A DNA stretch of 54,932 nt from positions 1-54,932 of the forward strand of contig DAOTNF010000018.1 in the NCBI GenBank assembly GCA_035450685.1. The letters run 5' to 3'. Position numbers and translations under genes: made by a program. The DNA comes from Syntrophosphaera sp035450685 (lineage in GTDB: Bacteria; Cloacimonadota; Cloacimonadia; Cloacimonadales; Cloacimonadaceae). Under the pieces are notes generated by a model that searched no databases, was not told the origin of the DNA, and saw nothing but the letters and a program-made list of their open reading frames with translations. Below are positions 44,112-52,644 of this stretch, piece after piece. How positions within the stretch are numbered: position 1 is the first letter of the stretch; each line of letters opens with the position of its first letter.

Positions 44112-45982
44112 GCATCATCGGCAGGGTGGGCAGGCAAAGCTTCAAGGTGCGGGCGCTGAACGCGTCTTTGCACATCATTCTGCTGCTTGGCTCGGTCACG
44201 ATGGTCTATCCCTTTTTGCTGATGATTTCCTCATCGTTCAAGAGCGCGGTGGACAGCACCCGGCTGGATCTGGTGCCGCCCTATGTTTACCGGGACGGCG
44301 CGCTCTACCAAAAGTATCTGGAAAGCCGCTACAACGAGGAAAGCAGCCGTCTGATGGACAACTATCCGGGCGGCTGGATCGCCTTTTCCGAGGTGGAACT
44401 GCCCTCGGACGCCAATCCCACCGTGTATGAGGATTGGAAGCGCTTTCTGCGGGAACGCGGCGGGGACTACGGAGTCAATTTCTACTATGTGTCGGAGCAT
44501 TACGGAAGAGGGGTCTATCCGCTGGCGCAGAGGCAATACCGCAAGCTGCTGCGCGAGGAAAACGGCGGCGACCTGGCGGCCTTCAACCGCCGCTACAACA
44601 CCGGAGCTAAAAGCTGGGAAGAGATTTCGGTGGAGGAAAAGGATATCTTTTTGCGCAACTTTGCCAGCTCCACCCAGGGCTATCTGGGCAGGTTCCGCCG
44701 CTTCAAGGAGCAGCGCCCGGACTGGCAGCGGCTCTATATGAACCCGGACGGAACCTTTGTCAACGCCATCCTGATCCCTGCCTTCCAGGGCAATCTGGAC
44801 AAGCTGAACAAGGAGTTGGGAACCAGCTACGCCGCCTGGAGCCAGATAATCCTGCCAGAAAGCTGTCCCGCCCAAGACGACCCGCTGCGCCCCTACTGGC
44901 TGGAATACGCGCGGGAAGTGCTGTCCATCCAGCATCTGCGGCTTTCCCCGGAGGCGGAGCCGGGATTCCGCCGGGCACTGAAGGAAAAGTATGGCGGGAT
45001 CAGCCTGCTGAACACCGCCTGGCAGGCATCTTACAGCAGTTTTGAACAGGTCGGCATCCCCGTCCGCCTGCCGGACAGCGGCGCGCAAGTGGACGATCTG
45101 GCCCTGTATATCCAAACCAGGGCGGCTCCCGAAGAACTCAGGATAGTGAGCGTGGCGGCGGGGTTCCGGAACTGGCTGGAGGATAGGTATGGTTCCCTCG
45201 GCGCGCTCAACCGGGCTTGGAAAACCAGTTATACGAGCTTAGGGAAAGTCCCCTTCCCCAGCGCGGAGATCGACAGGGGCACCTTTCTGGAGCGCAAGGG
45301 CGCCATCCGGCGGGAGTTTCTCACCCGCAACTATGCCATGGCGCTGGATCAGATGCTGGCGGATGCCCGCTCGCTGCGCAACACCCTGATCTATGTGCTG
45401 CTTTCCATCTTCTTCGCGGTCACGGTCAACCCGCTGGCCGCCTACGCGCTCAGCCGCTTCAAACCGCGTTTCACGCATCAGGTCATCATGATCTTCATGC
45501 TCACCATGGCTTTCCCAGCGATGGTGATGGGCATTCCGAACTTTCTGATGCTGAAGCGTTTGAACCTGCTCAATACCTTTTGGGCGCTGGTCTTGCCCGC
45601 GGCGGCGGATGGCTACTTCATCTTCCTGCTCAAGGGCTTTTTCGACAGCCTGCCCCGGGAAATCTATGAAAGCGCCAGCCTGGACGGAGCGGGGGAGCTG
45701 CGCATGTTCTGGCAGTTCACCATGTATCTCAGCAAGCCGATCCTGGCGGTGATCGCTCTGGGGGCGTTCAACGCGGCTTACCGCAACTTCCTCTTTGCCT
45801 TCCTGGTCTGCCAGGATCAGTCGATGTGGACCCTGATGGTGCACATCTACGAGCTGCTGCAGCGCGCCAGCAGCGGAGTGGGCTATGCCGCCCTGGTGAT
45901 TGCCGCCATCCCCACCCTGGCGGTGTTTGTCTTCTTCCAGAATATCATTATCCGGGGCATCGTGGTCCCCATGGAGAAATAA
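44108..45982 (+). CDS. ABC sugar permease (MalG-type) with a roughly 370-residue extracytoplasmic insert
   Basis: 624 aa, against about 280 for ordinary MalG-type permeases. TM1 (SLHIILLLGSVTMVYPFLLMI, about 16-36) and TM2 onwards (TLIYVLLSIFFAVTVNPLAAYALSRF, from about 424) are normal, as is the EAA loop ESASLDGAGELRMFWQF. The extra region between TM1 and TM2 holds four degenerate repeats of a Y-G-x(3)-L-N-x-A-W-x(2)-S-Y-x-S-F/W-x(2)-V/I-P type: about 158-172, 230-245, 290-318 (KYGGISLLNTAWQASYSSF) and 356-384 (RYGSLGALNRAWKTSYTSL). Similar strings occur in glycoside hydrolases of the beta-galactosidase type. The insert should face the periplasm and may bind sugar or dock the tethered binding domain. 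Confidence 0.88.
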   Translation: MSIIGRVGRQSFKVRALNASLHIILLLGSVTMVYPFLLMISSSFKSAVDSTRLDLVPPYVYRDGALYQKYLESRYNEESSRLMDNYPGGWIAFSEVELPSDANPTVYEDWKRFLRERGGDYGVNFYYVSEHYGRGVYPLAQRQYRKLLREENGGDLAAFNRRYNTGAKSWEEISVEEKDIFLRNFASSTQGYLGRFRRFKEQRPDWQRLYMNPDGTFVNAILIPAFQGNLDKLNKELGTSYAAWSQIILPESCPAQDDPLRPYWLEYAREVLSIQHLRLSPEAEPGFRRALKEKYGGISLLNTAWQASYSSFEQVGIPVRLPDSGAQVDDLALYIQTRAAPEELRIVSVAAGFRNWLEDRYGSLGALNRAWKTSYTSLGKVPFPSAEIDRGTFLERKGAIRREFLTRNYAMALDQMLADARSLRNTLIYVLLSIFFAVTVNPLAAYALSRFKPRFTHQVIMIFMLTMAFPAMVMGIPNFLMLKRLNLLNTFWALVLPAAADGYFIFLLKGFFDSLPREIYESASLDGAGELRMFWQFTMYLSKPILAVIALGAFNAAYRNFLFAFLVCQDQSMWTLMVHIYELLQRASSGVGYAALVIAAIPTLAVFVFFQNIIIRGIVVPMEK

Positions 45983-48900
45983 TGTACAACGAAAAGATCC
46001 ATATTGAGCGGATCAAACGCCTCGTGGAGAGGCAGAAAGCGCTGCTGCACGGGGAAAAGATGCCCGTGCGGACGGAGTATGTGAGCGCGGCGGATCCCAT
46101 CCCGCAGGAAAAGCTCGCCTCGATGAGTTTCAAGGAAATCGAAGTCGGCGGACTGTGGGGCAAACCCTGGCAGAGCGCCTGGTTCAGGATCAGCGGGCAG
46201 GCTCCGGCAACCCCCGCGGGCATGGAACTGGGGCTGTGGTTCGATTGTGACGGCGAAGCATGCGTGTTCAAAGGCCAAACGCCCTGGCAGGGCCTGACCC
46301 CCAAGGAGGACTGGTATCACAACGCCGCCAAGTATTTCGTTCCCCTATCCCTGAAGGAAGGGGAGCGGGTGGAACTGCTGATCGAGGCCGCCGCCAACGA
46401 CCTTTTCGGCGGGGGAAAAAGCGAGTATAGGCTGCGGGAATGCAGCCTGGTCTGGCGTGATCCCCGGCTGCGCAAGCTGCTCTGGGACATCGAACTGCTG
46501 CTGGATCTTGCGCTCAGCCTGCCCAATGGGCAGACCCGCAGGCAGCGCATCCTGTATGGTCTGAACCGGGTTTGCGACCTCTGGAACAGCGACCGGGAAG
46601 CCTGTGCGGGTATCCTGGACGACCTGCTCGCCAAGCCCGCCCATGCCAGCGCGCTCACCGCGTTCAGCGTCGGTCACGCCCATCTGGATCTGGCCTGGCT
46701 CTGGCCACTGCGCGAAACCAAACGCAAGGGCGGCAGAACCTTCGCCAACGCGCTGCGCCTGCTGGAACGGTATCCGGACTACATCTTCGGCGCCTCCCAA
46801 GCCCAGCTCTATCTCTGGATGAAGGAGCTGTATCCCGCTCTCTACGCGCAGGTGAAAAAGCGCGTGGCGGAAGGCAGGTGGGAGGTGCAGGGGGCGTCCT
46901 GGGTGGAGTTCGACACCAATCTCATCTCCGCGGAGTCCGTCATCCGCCAGTTCATGTATGGCAAACGCTTTTTCCGTGAGGAGTTCGGTGTGGAGCCGGA
47001 TGTCCTCTGGTTGCCAGACTGCTTCGGCTTCAGCGGCAACCTGCCCCAACTGATGAAGGGCTGCGGTGTGGAGCAGTTTATGACCCAAAAGCTTTCCTGG
47101 AACGAAAGCAACGCCTTCCCCCATAACCTCTTCCTGTGGGAGGGCATCGATGGCAGCCGGGTGCTGGCACAACAACTGCCCACCCACGACTACAACTTTT
47201 CCAACAATCCCTCCGCCTTCCTGAAGACGGAGGAACGCTTCGCCCAGAGCGAGATTTGCGACGCCTTCCTCAACCTCTATGGCATCGGAGACGGCGGCGG
47301 CGGGCCCACCGAGGCGCATCTGGAGTATGGCCTCCGGCAGCGCGATCTGGAGGGTGTGCCGAAGTTCCGCTTTGCCAGGTCGTCAGACTATTTTGAGCAC
47401 CTGAAGGCTCTGGACCGCTCCCTGCTGCCTGTGATGCCCGGCGAGCTTTATCTGGAGTATCACCGCGGCACCTACACCACCCAGGCGCGGATGAAGAGGG
47501 ACAACGCGCGGGCGGAAAGGCTGCTCAGGGCGGCGGAATATATGGCCGCGCTGACGGGCGGGGAAGAATATCCCCGGGAACTGCGCCCCGTGTGGCAGGA
47601 TACCTTGCTGCTGCAGTTTCACGACATCATCCCCGGCTCCTCGATCGGCATGGTTTATGATGATGCCAGTGCCATCTGCGCCGGTAACCGCCAAATCCTG
47701 GATGACTTTCTGAACCAGCGCGCCGCCGGACTTGCCGCCTCCGGGGAAGCCTCGCCCTGCCAGGGCTGGCTGCTGCTCAATCCCTCTCCCGCGTCTAAGA
47801 CGGAATGGCTGCCGCTTCCCGCCCCTGCCGAAGGCCTACTGCCCTGCGGGGAAGACGGCGTCCCCCTCACCTGTTGCGCCACCCCGGAGGGAACGCTGGT
47901 CAAGGCCAGCCTGCCCGCCTGGGGAGTGGGTTCCATCGCCTTCAAAGCTGGAGCGGGGGAGATTCCCAAGCCTGTTCCTCTGGCTGGCCATTGCCTGGAA
48001 AATGAATTCCTGCGCGTGACCGTAACCCCGCAGGGAAGCGTGAGCGAGGTGTGGGACAAAGAGTCCGGCATGCCGCTCCTCGCCTCGGAATCCAACCGCC
48101 TGCTGCTCTGGGAGGATGAACCCAACAACTGGGGCGCCTGGGATATCAACCACTTTTACCGCACAACCACACCCACGCCTGCGGAGGGGATCAGCCTGGA
48201 AGCGGCGCAAAGCTACACCCTGCCCGGGGAATTTGCCCGCCTTGTCCAGACCCTGCGTGTGGGCTCTTCCGTCCTGCGGCAGACCCTGGAACTGCGCCGG
48301 GGAGAACGCCTGCTGCGTGTTTCGCACCATATCGACTGGCAGGAAAAACACAAGATGTTGCGCACGCACTGGTATCCCGATGTCCACTCCGCCCAGGCCA
48401 GTTTCGGCATCCAGTCCGGCATGCTGGAACGCAGCGCCAAGCCCCGCAACGCCTGGGAGGAAGCGCGCTTTGAGGTGCCTTTCCAAAAGTTCTTCGATCT
48501 TTCCCAGGCAGACCGCGGCTGCGCCATTTTCTGCGCCGACAAGTTCGGCTGCCATGTGCGCGACAACGAGATGGACCTCAACCTCTTGCGTTCTCCCGCC
48601 GACGTTGACCCCCTGGCAGACCTGGGTGAACACGAATATTCCTACGCGGTTTACTTCCACGGCGGAGACTACGCCGGCTCCCGGCTCTGGCAGGCTGCCG
48701 AGGCCTTTTGCGCCGATCTGCTCTGCCTGGAAGTGCCCGCCCTCGTCAATCCTCTGCCCCGTCCTCCCGTGCGCCTGCTTTCCGATACCGTGACCCTCGA
48801 TTGGATCAAGCCCGCTGAATCCGGCGGCGGCCTCGTTGTCCGCCTCCATGAATGCGCGGGAGGTTCTGCCGAGGCTACTTTTTTGGCTCCCGGCCACCAT

Positions 48901-49023
48901 CTCTGGAGCGGCTGCGACCTTTTGGAAAACCCCTTGCCGGACAGCGAAGCGCAGCCCATCGGCGAGCGGGGCATCCGCCTCAGCTTCAAGCCCTTCCAGA
49001 TCAAAACCCTGTTGATAAGGTAG
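45982..49023 (+). CDS. Alpha-mannosidase, GH38
   Basis: 1013 aa from ATG 45982, which overlaps the permease stop codon (TAATG) and follows TGGAGAAA. GH38 enzymes hydrolyse alpha-mannosides with retention. GHAHLDLAWLWPLRETKRK (H232, H234 and D236 as zinc ligands) starts the catalytic domain. The nucleophile is D346 in WLPDCFGFSGNLPQL. Other GH38 features are QGASWVEFDTNLISAESVIRQ and the C-terminal beta domains (FLRVTVTPQGSVSEVWDKESG). No signal peptide, so it acts in the cytoplasm on imported oligosaccharides. It is part of a tightly packed operon with the ABC transporter and GH20/GH130. Confidence 0.93.
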   Translation: MYNEKIHIERIKRLVERQKALLHGEKMPVRTEYVSAADPIPQEKLASMSFKEIEVGGLWGKPWQSAWFRISGQAPATPAGMELGLWFDCDGEACVFKGQTPWQGLTPKEDWYHNAAKYFVPLSLKEGERVELLIEAAANDLFGGGKSEYRLRECSLVWRDPRLRKLLWDIELLLDLALSLPNGQTRRQRILYGLNRVCDLWNSDREACAGILDDLLAKPAHASALTAFSVGHAHLDLAWLWPLRETKRKGGRTFANALRLLERYPDYIFGASQAQLYLWMKELYPALYAQVKKRVAEGRWEVQGASWVEFDTNLISAESVIRQFMYGKRFFREEFGVEPDVLWLPDCFGFSGNLPQLMKGCGVEQFMTQKLSWNESNAFPHNLFLWEGIDGSRVLAQQLPTHDYNFSNNPSAFLKTEERFAQSEICDAFLNLYGIGDGGGGPTEAHLEYGLRQRDLEGVPKFRFARSSDYFEHLKALDRSLLPVMPGELYLEYHRGTYTTQARMKRDNARAERLLRAAEYMAALTGGEEYPRELRPVWQDTLLLQFHDIIPGSSIGMVYDDASAICAGNRQILDDFLNQRAAGLAASGEASPCQGWLLLNPSPASKTEWLPLPAPAEGLLPCGEDGVPLTCCATPEGTLVKASLPAWGVGSIAFKAGAGEIPKPVPLAGHCLENEFLRVTVTPQGSVSEVWDKESGMPLLASESNRLLLWEDEPNNWGAWDINHFYRTTTPTPAEGISLEAAQSYTLPGEFARLVQTLRVGSSVLRQTLELRRGERLLRVSHHIDWQEKHKMLRTHWYPDVHSAQASFGIQSGMLERSAKPRNAWEEARFEVPFQKFFDLSQADRGCAIFCADKFGCHVRDNEMDLNLLRSPADVDPLADLGEHEYSYAVYFHGGDYAGSRLWQAAEAFCADLLCLEVPALVNPLPRPPVRLLSDTVTLDWIKPAESGGGLVVRLHECAGGSAEATFLAPGHHLWSGCDLLENPLPDSEAQPIGERGIRLSFKPFQIKTLLIR

Positions 49024-49028
49024 GAAAC

Positions 49029-50489
49029 ATGCTTCCCCAACCCAAAGAGTACCGCCCCCTCAAAGAGACGTTCCGCCCCAGCCCGCGCTTCGATATAAAG
49101 GGCTGTTACCAGCTCTCCGTGAGCCAATTCATTTATCTCTACTCCAGCCTGGAAAGCAGCTACAGCAAGCTGTTGCACAGCATGGATCCAGACAGCGAAA
49201 CCCCGCATCGCGTAAGCCTGGAACTTACCCCGCGCAAGGGAAAGCGTCCAGGCGGCTATTACAAGATAGTCAGCCGTCCCCAGGACACGGTGATCAGCGC
49301 GCCGGACTATCCCGGGCTGGTGCATGGCGTGCAGAGCCTGCGGCAGATTTGGCACAAGGCTACCCACCAGGGCAAAAAGGACTCCGCGCGACTGCCCTGC
49401 TTCGACCTGGAGGACTGGCCCTCCTTTCCCTGGCGGGGACTGCATCTGGACACCAGCCGCCACTATTTTGACTACAAGGTCATCCGCCGCTATCTGGACT
49501 GGATGGCAGCCGTCAAACTGAATAAATTCCACTGGCACCTGAGCGATGACCAGGGCTGGCGGCTGGAGAGCAAACGCTTTCCCCGCCTGCACGAAGTGGG
49601 CGCCTGGCGCAAAGAGGAGGATGGCAGCCTCTACGGCGGTTTCCACACCCGGAAGCAGGTGAGCCTGGTGCTGGATTACGCGCTTGACCGCGGCATCGAG
49701 GTGGTGCCGGAGATCGACATCCCCGGCCACGCCATGGCGATCCTGGCCGCCTACCCTGAACTGGCCTGCTTTCCCCTGGACTTCGAGCCGCTCAACGTCT
49801 GGGGCATTTCCACGGACATCCTCTGTGCCGGCAAGGACAGTGTGATAGATTTCCTTAAAGACTTGCTGGACGAGGTGTTGGAACTCTTCCCCGGCCAATA
49901 CATCCACCTGGGCGGCGACGAGGTGCCCAAGGAGCGCTGGAAAGAGTGTCCCCGTTGCCAGCGGCGCATCCGGGAAGAGGGTTTACGGGATGAAGAGCAT
50001 CTCCAGGCCTGGTTTTTGCATCAACTGGTGGCTCATGTACAAAAACGCGGCAGGAATGTGATCGGTTGGGATGAGATTCTGGACGGCGGGATCGACAGCC
50101 GGCCGATCGCCATGTGCTGGCGCGGAGACGGGGTCGATGCAGCCCGCATGGCTCATGACAACGGCAACCGCTACATCATCTGCCCCAACAGCCGCCTCTA
50201 TTTTGACTGGCGCTACAACGAAGACCCGGACTGCCCCGGAGGCTTCGGAGTCACCACCAGCCGGGATGTCTATGGCCTGGACCTCGGCAAATTCAGGTTT
50301 TCCAACCCCGAACTCTTCCTGGGCGGACAGGCCAACCTCTGGACGGAGCGGATTTCCAATACCCGCCGCCTGAAGGAAATGGTCTATGACCGCATGCTTT
50401 ACATGGCGGAGCTGTTCTGGAGCGATCCCCCTTCCAGGGATTTCGCTGAATGCGAGCGGCGCGTCAAAGAGCTGAAAGGGCTGCTATGA
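49029..50489 (+). CDS. Beta-N-acetylhexosaminidase, GH20
   Basis: 486 aa from ATG 49029, 5 bp after the GH38 stop; the ribosome-binding site lies in GTAGGAAAC. GH20 releases terminal GlcNAc or GalNAc by substrate-assisted catalysis. Visible: PWRGLHLDTSRHYFDYKVIRR, LNKFHWHLSDDQGWRLESK, VVPEIDIPGHAMA, and the catalytic pair D297-E298 in HLGGDEVPK. A Trp-rich end (LGGQANLWTERI) closes the sugar pocket. No signal peptide, so cytoplasmic. Expected to work after or beside GH38 on GlcNAc-containing oligosaccharides. Confidence 0.94.
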   Translation: MLPQPKEYRPLKETFRPSPRFDIKGCYQLSVSQFIYLYSSLESSYSKLLHSMDPDSETPHRVSLELTPRKGKRPGGYYKIVSRPQDTVISAPDYPGLVHGVQSLRQIWHKATHQGKKDSARLPCFDLEDWPSFPWRGLHLDTSRHYFDYKVIRRYLDWMAAVKLNKFHWHLSDDQGWRLESKRFPRLHEVGAWRKEEDGSLYGGFHTRKQVSLVLDYALDRGIEVVPEIDIPGHAMAILAAYPELACFPLDFEPLNVWGISTDILCAGKDSVIDFLKDLLDEVLELFPGQYIHLGGDEVPKERWKECPRCQRRIREEGLRDEEHLQAWFLHQLVAHVQKRGRNVIGWDEILDGGIDSRPIAMCWRGDGVDAARMAHDNGNRYIICPNSRLYFDWRYNEDPDCPGGFGVTTSRDVYGLDLGKFRFSNPELFLGGQANLWTERISNTRRLKEMVYDRMLYMAELFWSDPPSRDFAECERRVKELKGLL

Positions 50490-51448
50490 TCCGCCATCCG
50501 CGCAATCCCATCCTTACCCGGGCGGATATCCCCGTTTCGGATGCCTTGCCGCGCGATGTCAGCTCTGTCTTCAACCCCGGCGGGATCAAGATTGGCGGCG
50601 AGTATGTCCTGCTGCTGCGTGTGCAGGATCGTGGCAGGCGCACCCTGTTTGTCCGCGCCGCGTCAGCCGATGGCGTCAATTTCCGCGTGGACGGCCATCC
50701 CGTGGCGGTGAGCGGTTTGGAAGCTTTTCCCCATGAGATTTACCACCTCTACGACCCCCGCGTCACCCGTCTGGAGGGGCGCCTCTACGTCACCTGCGCC
50801 ATCGATTGCGTCCCGGGCTGCCGCTCCGCGCTGTTTGAAACGGACGACTGCCGCAGTCTGCGCTATCTGGGCCTACTGGCGGATGCCGATCTGCGCAACG
50901 CGGTGCTCTTTCCGGAACGGATCGGCGGCAGATATCTGCTCTTTGCCCGTCCCAATGACCATCTGGGCGCGGATGGAGTGCGCTCCGGAGCCACCATCGT
51001 CTGCTACGCCTCGCCCGACCTGCTTCATTGGGAGTCCGTGGCCCCCGTCTTCAGTGGCCGTCCCCACTATTGGGACGAACTGCTCGGCTCCGGCCCGCCC
51101 CCGCTCAAGACCTCCGAGGGCTGGCTGCATATCTACCACGGCGTGGCGACCCATTTTGCCAGCGTAAACATATATCAGGCGGGAATTTCGCTGCACGACG
51201 GCGCCTTGCCCTGGAACGTGCTCGCCAGGAGCGCGCAAAACATCCTGGAACCGCGTGAATCCTGGGAACTGAGCGGCCAGGTGCCCAATGTGGTCTTCCC
51301 CTCCGCCGCCATCCCCGAAAGCGTGGAAGCCGACGGCACGGTACTGCCCGGCACCAGAATCTTCATCTATTACGGCGCGGCGGACACTTGCGTCGGTCTG
51401 GCCGTCGCCACCGCGGGTGAGCTACTGGCTGCCTGCCGCGAACCATAA
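50486..51448 (+). CDS. GH130 beta-mannoside phosphorylase-like enzyme
   Basis: 320 aa from ATG 50486, overlapping the GH20 stop (ATGA). GH130 enzymes phosphorolyse beta-mannosides, for example mannosyl-beta-1,4-GlcNAc from N-glycan cores or mannobiose, giving mannose-1-phosphate; a few are hydrolases. Signatures: RHPRNPILTRADIP, SSVFNPGGIKIGGEYVLLLRVQDR, a LYDPRVTRLEGRLYVTC strand, and LLGSGPPPLKTSEGWLHIYHGV. No signal peptide. With GH38 and GH20 in the same operon, action on Man-GlcNAc cores is the best inference. The exact linkage is not decided by sequence. Confidence 0.88.
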   Translation: MIRHPRNPILTRADIPVSDALPRDVSSVFNPGGIKIGGEYVLLLRVQDRGRRTLFVRAASADGVNFRVDGHPVAVSGLEAFPHEIYHLYDPRVTRLEGRLYVTCAIDCVPGCRSALFETDDCRSLRYLGLLADADLRNAVLFPERIGGRYLLFARPNDHLGADGVRSGATIVCYASPDLLHWESVAPVFSGRPHYWDELLGSGPPPLKTSEGWLHIYHGVATHFASVNIYQAGISLHDGALPWNVLARSAQNILEPRESWELSGQVPNVVFPSAAIPESVEADGTVLPGTRIFIYYGAADTCVGLAVATAGELLAACREP

Positions 51449-51459
51449 GGAGTTGTTCC

Positions 51460-52539
51460 ATGAAAAAACTGCTTATCCCCATCCTCTTGCTCATCCTTTC
51501 CGTCCTTGCCGCCGAGACCTTTCCCCTGCCCGTGGGCGAGTTCGCGCCCCGCTCCTACACCGCGTTCAGAACGGTGGAGGGGATCAAGGTGGATGGCAAC
51601 CTGGACGACATCGACTGGCAGCTTGCACTGCCCACGGAGCTGTTTACGGATATCGAGGGAGACCTCAAACCCGCGCCCCATCTGGACACCTGGGTCAAGA
51701 TGCTCTGGGATGCCTCCGGCCTCTACATCGGCGCCTGGCTGGAGGAGCCCCACATCTGGGCAAGCCTCACCGAGCGTGATGCGGTGATCTTTTACGACAA
51801 CGATTTTGAGGTCTTCCTCGACCCCAACGGCGACACCCACGAGTATTACGAACTGGAGATCAACGCCCTGGGCACCCTCTGGGACCTCTTCATCCTCAAG
51901 CCCTACCGCGATGCCCACAGCCCCCTGAACGGCTGGGACATCAAGGGAGCGAGCTTTGCCATCGGAATAGACGGCACCCTCAACGACCCCAGTGACCTCG
52001 ACAGCGGCTGGAGCGTGGAGATGTTTCTGCCCTGGCCGGCCTTTGAGGAGTTCGCCCACGTCCCCTGCCCGCCCCGGGACGGCGATTATTGGCGGCTCAA
52101 CTTCTCCCGCGTGCAATGGGATACCGAGTGGCTGGACGGTAACTACACCAAAGTGCCCGGTATGCCCGAACGCAACTGGGTTTGGAGCCCCCAGGGACTG
52201 ATCGCGATGCACTATCCCGAGCGTTGGGGCTATCTGTTCTTCTCCGCCGCACCCGCGGGATCGGCAGATCCGGGTTTTTCGCCGTCTGCCTCCGAACGGG
52301 AAAAGGAATATCTGCGCCAGGTCTATTACCTCCAAAAACAGTATTTTATGGATCACGGACGCTGGGCCGGGAAGCTGCGCCAACTGGGCGCGCGCCCCTA
52401 CCTGCGGGATGGAAAAAAGATTAAACCACGCCTGGAAACCACCTCCGCCGGATTTGACCTCACCCTGCCCGGCAAGGGCGGCTCCCCGGACTGGATCATC
52501 CGTGAGGATGGGCGTATCTGGAGCAAGCCTGTTAAATAA
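51460..52539 (+). CDS. Secreted CBM9-like carbohydrate-binding protein
   Basis: 359 aa; AAGGAG precedes ATG, 11 bp after GH130. A signal peptide (MKKLLIPILLLILSVLAAET) leads to a CBM9/DOMON-type beta-sandwich: VDGNLDDIDWQLA at about 47-60, TWVKMLWDASGLYIGAWLEEPHIWA, DNDFEVFLDPNGDTHEYYELEINALGT, and WSVEMFLPWPAF with the usual aromatic binding positions. The C-terminal part (YLRQVYYLQKQYFMDHGRW) is helical. As the only exported soluble protein of the operon besides the transporter, it may capture glycans outside the cell. Last gene of the operon. Confidence 0.82.
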   Translation: MKKLLIPILLLILSVLAAETFPLPVGEFAPRSYTAFRTVEGIKVDGNLDDIDWQLALPTELFTDIEGDLKPAPHLDTWVKMLWDASGLYIGAWLEEPHIWASLTERDAVIFYDNDFEVFLDPNGDTHEYYELEINALGTLWDLFILKPYRDAHSPLNGWDIKGASFAIGIDGTLNDPSDLDSGWSVEMFLPWPAFEEFAHVPCPPRDGDYWRLNFSRVQWDTEWLDGNYTKVPGMPERNWVWSPQGLIAMHYPERWGYLFFSAAPAGSADPGFSPSASEREKEYLRQVYYLQKQYFMDHGRWAGKLRQLGARPYLRDGKKIKPRLETTSAGFDLTLPGKGGSPDWIIREDGRIWSKPVK

Positions 52540-52644
52540 TAATTCGTGGATAGTCACCCTCCTCCCGCACTTTTCCCTTGACCGTTGCGCCGACCGCTAT
52601 TTTACTGCCGAACAAAGCAAAATACCAAACAAGGGTAGGATCAA

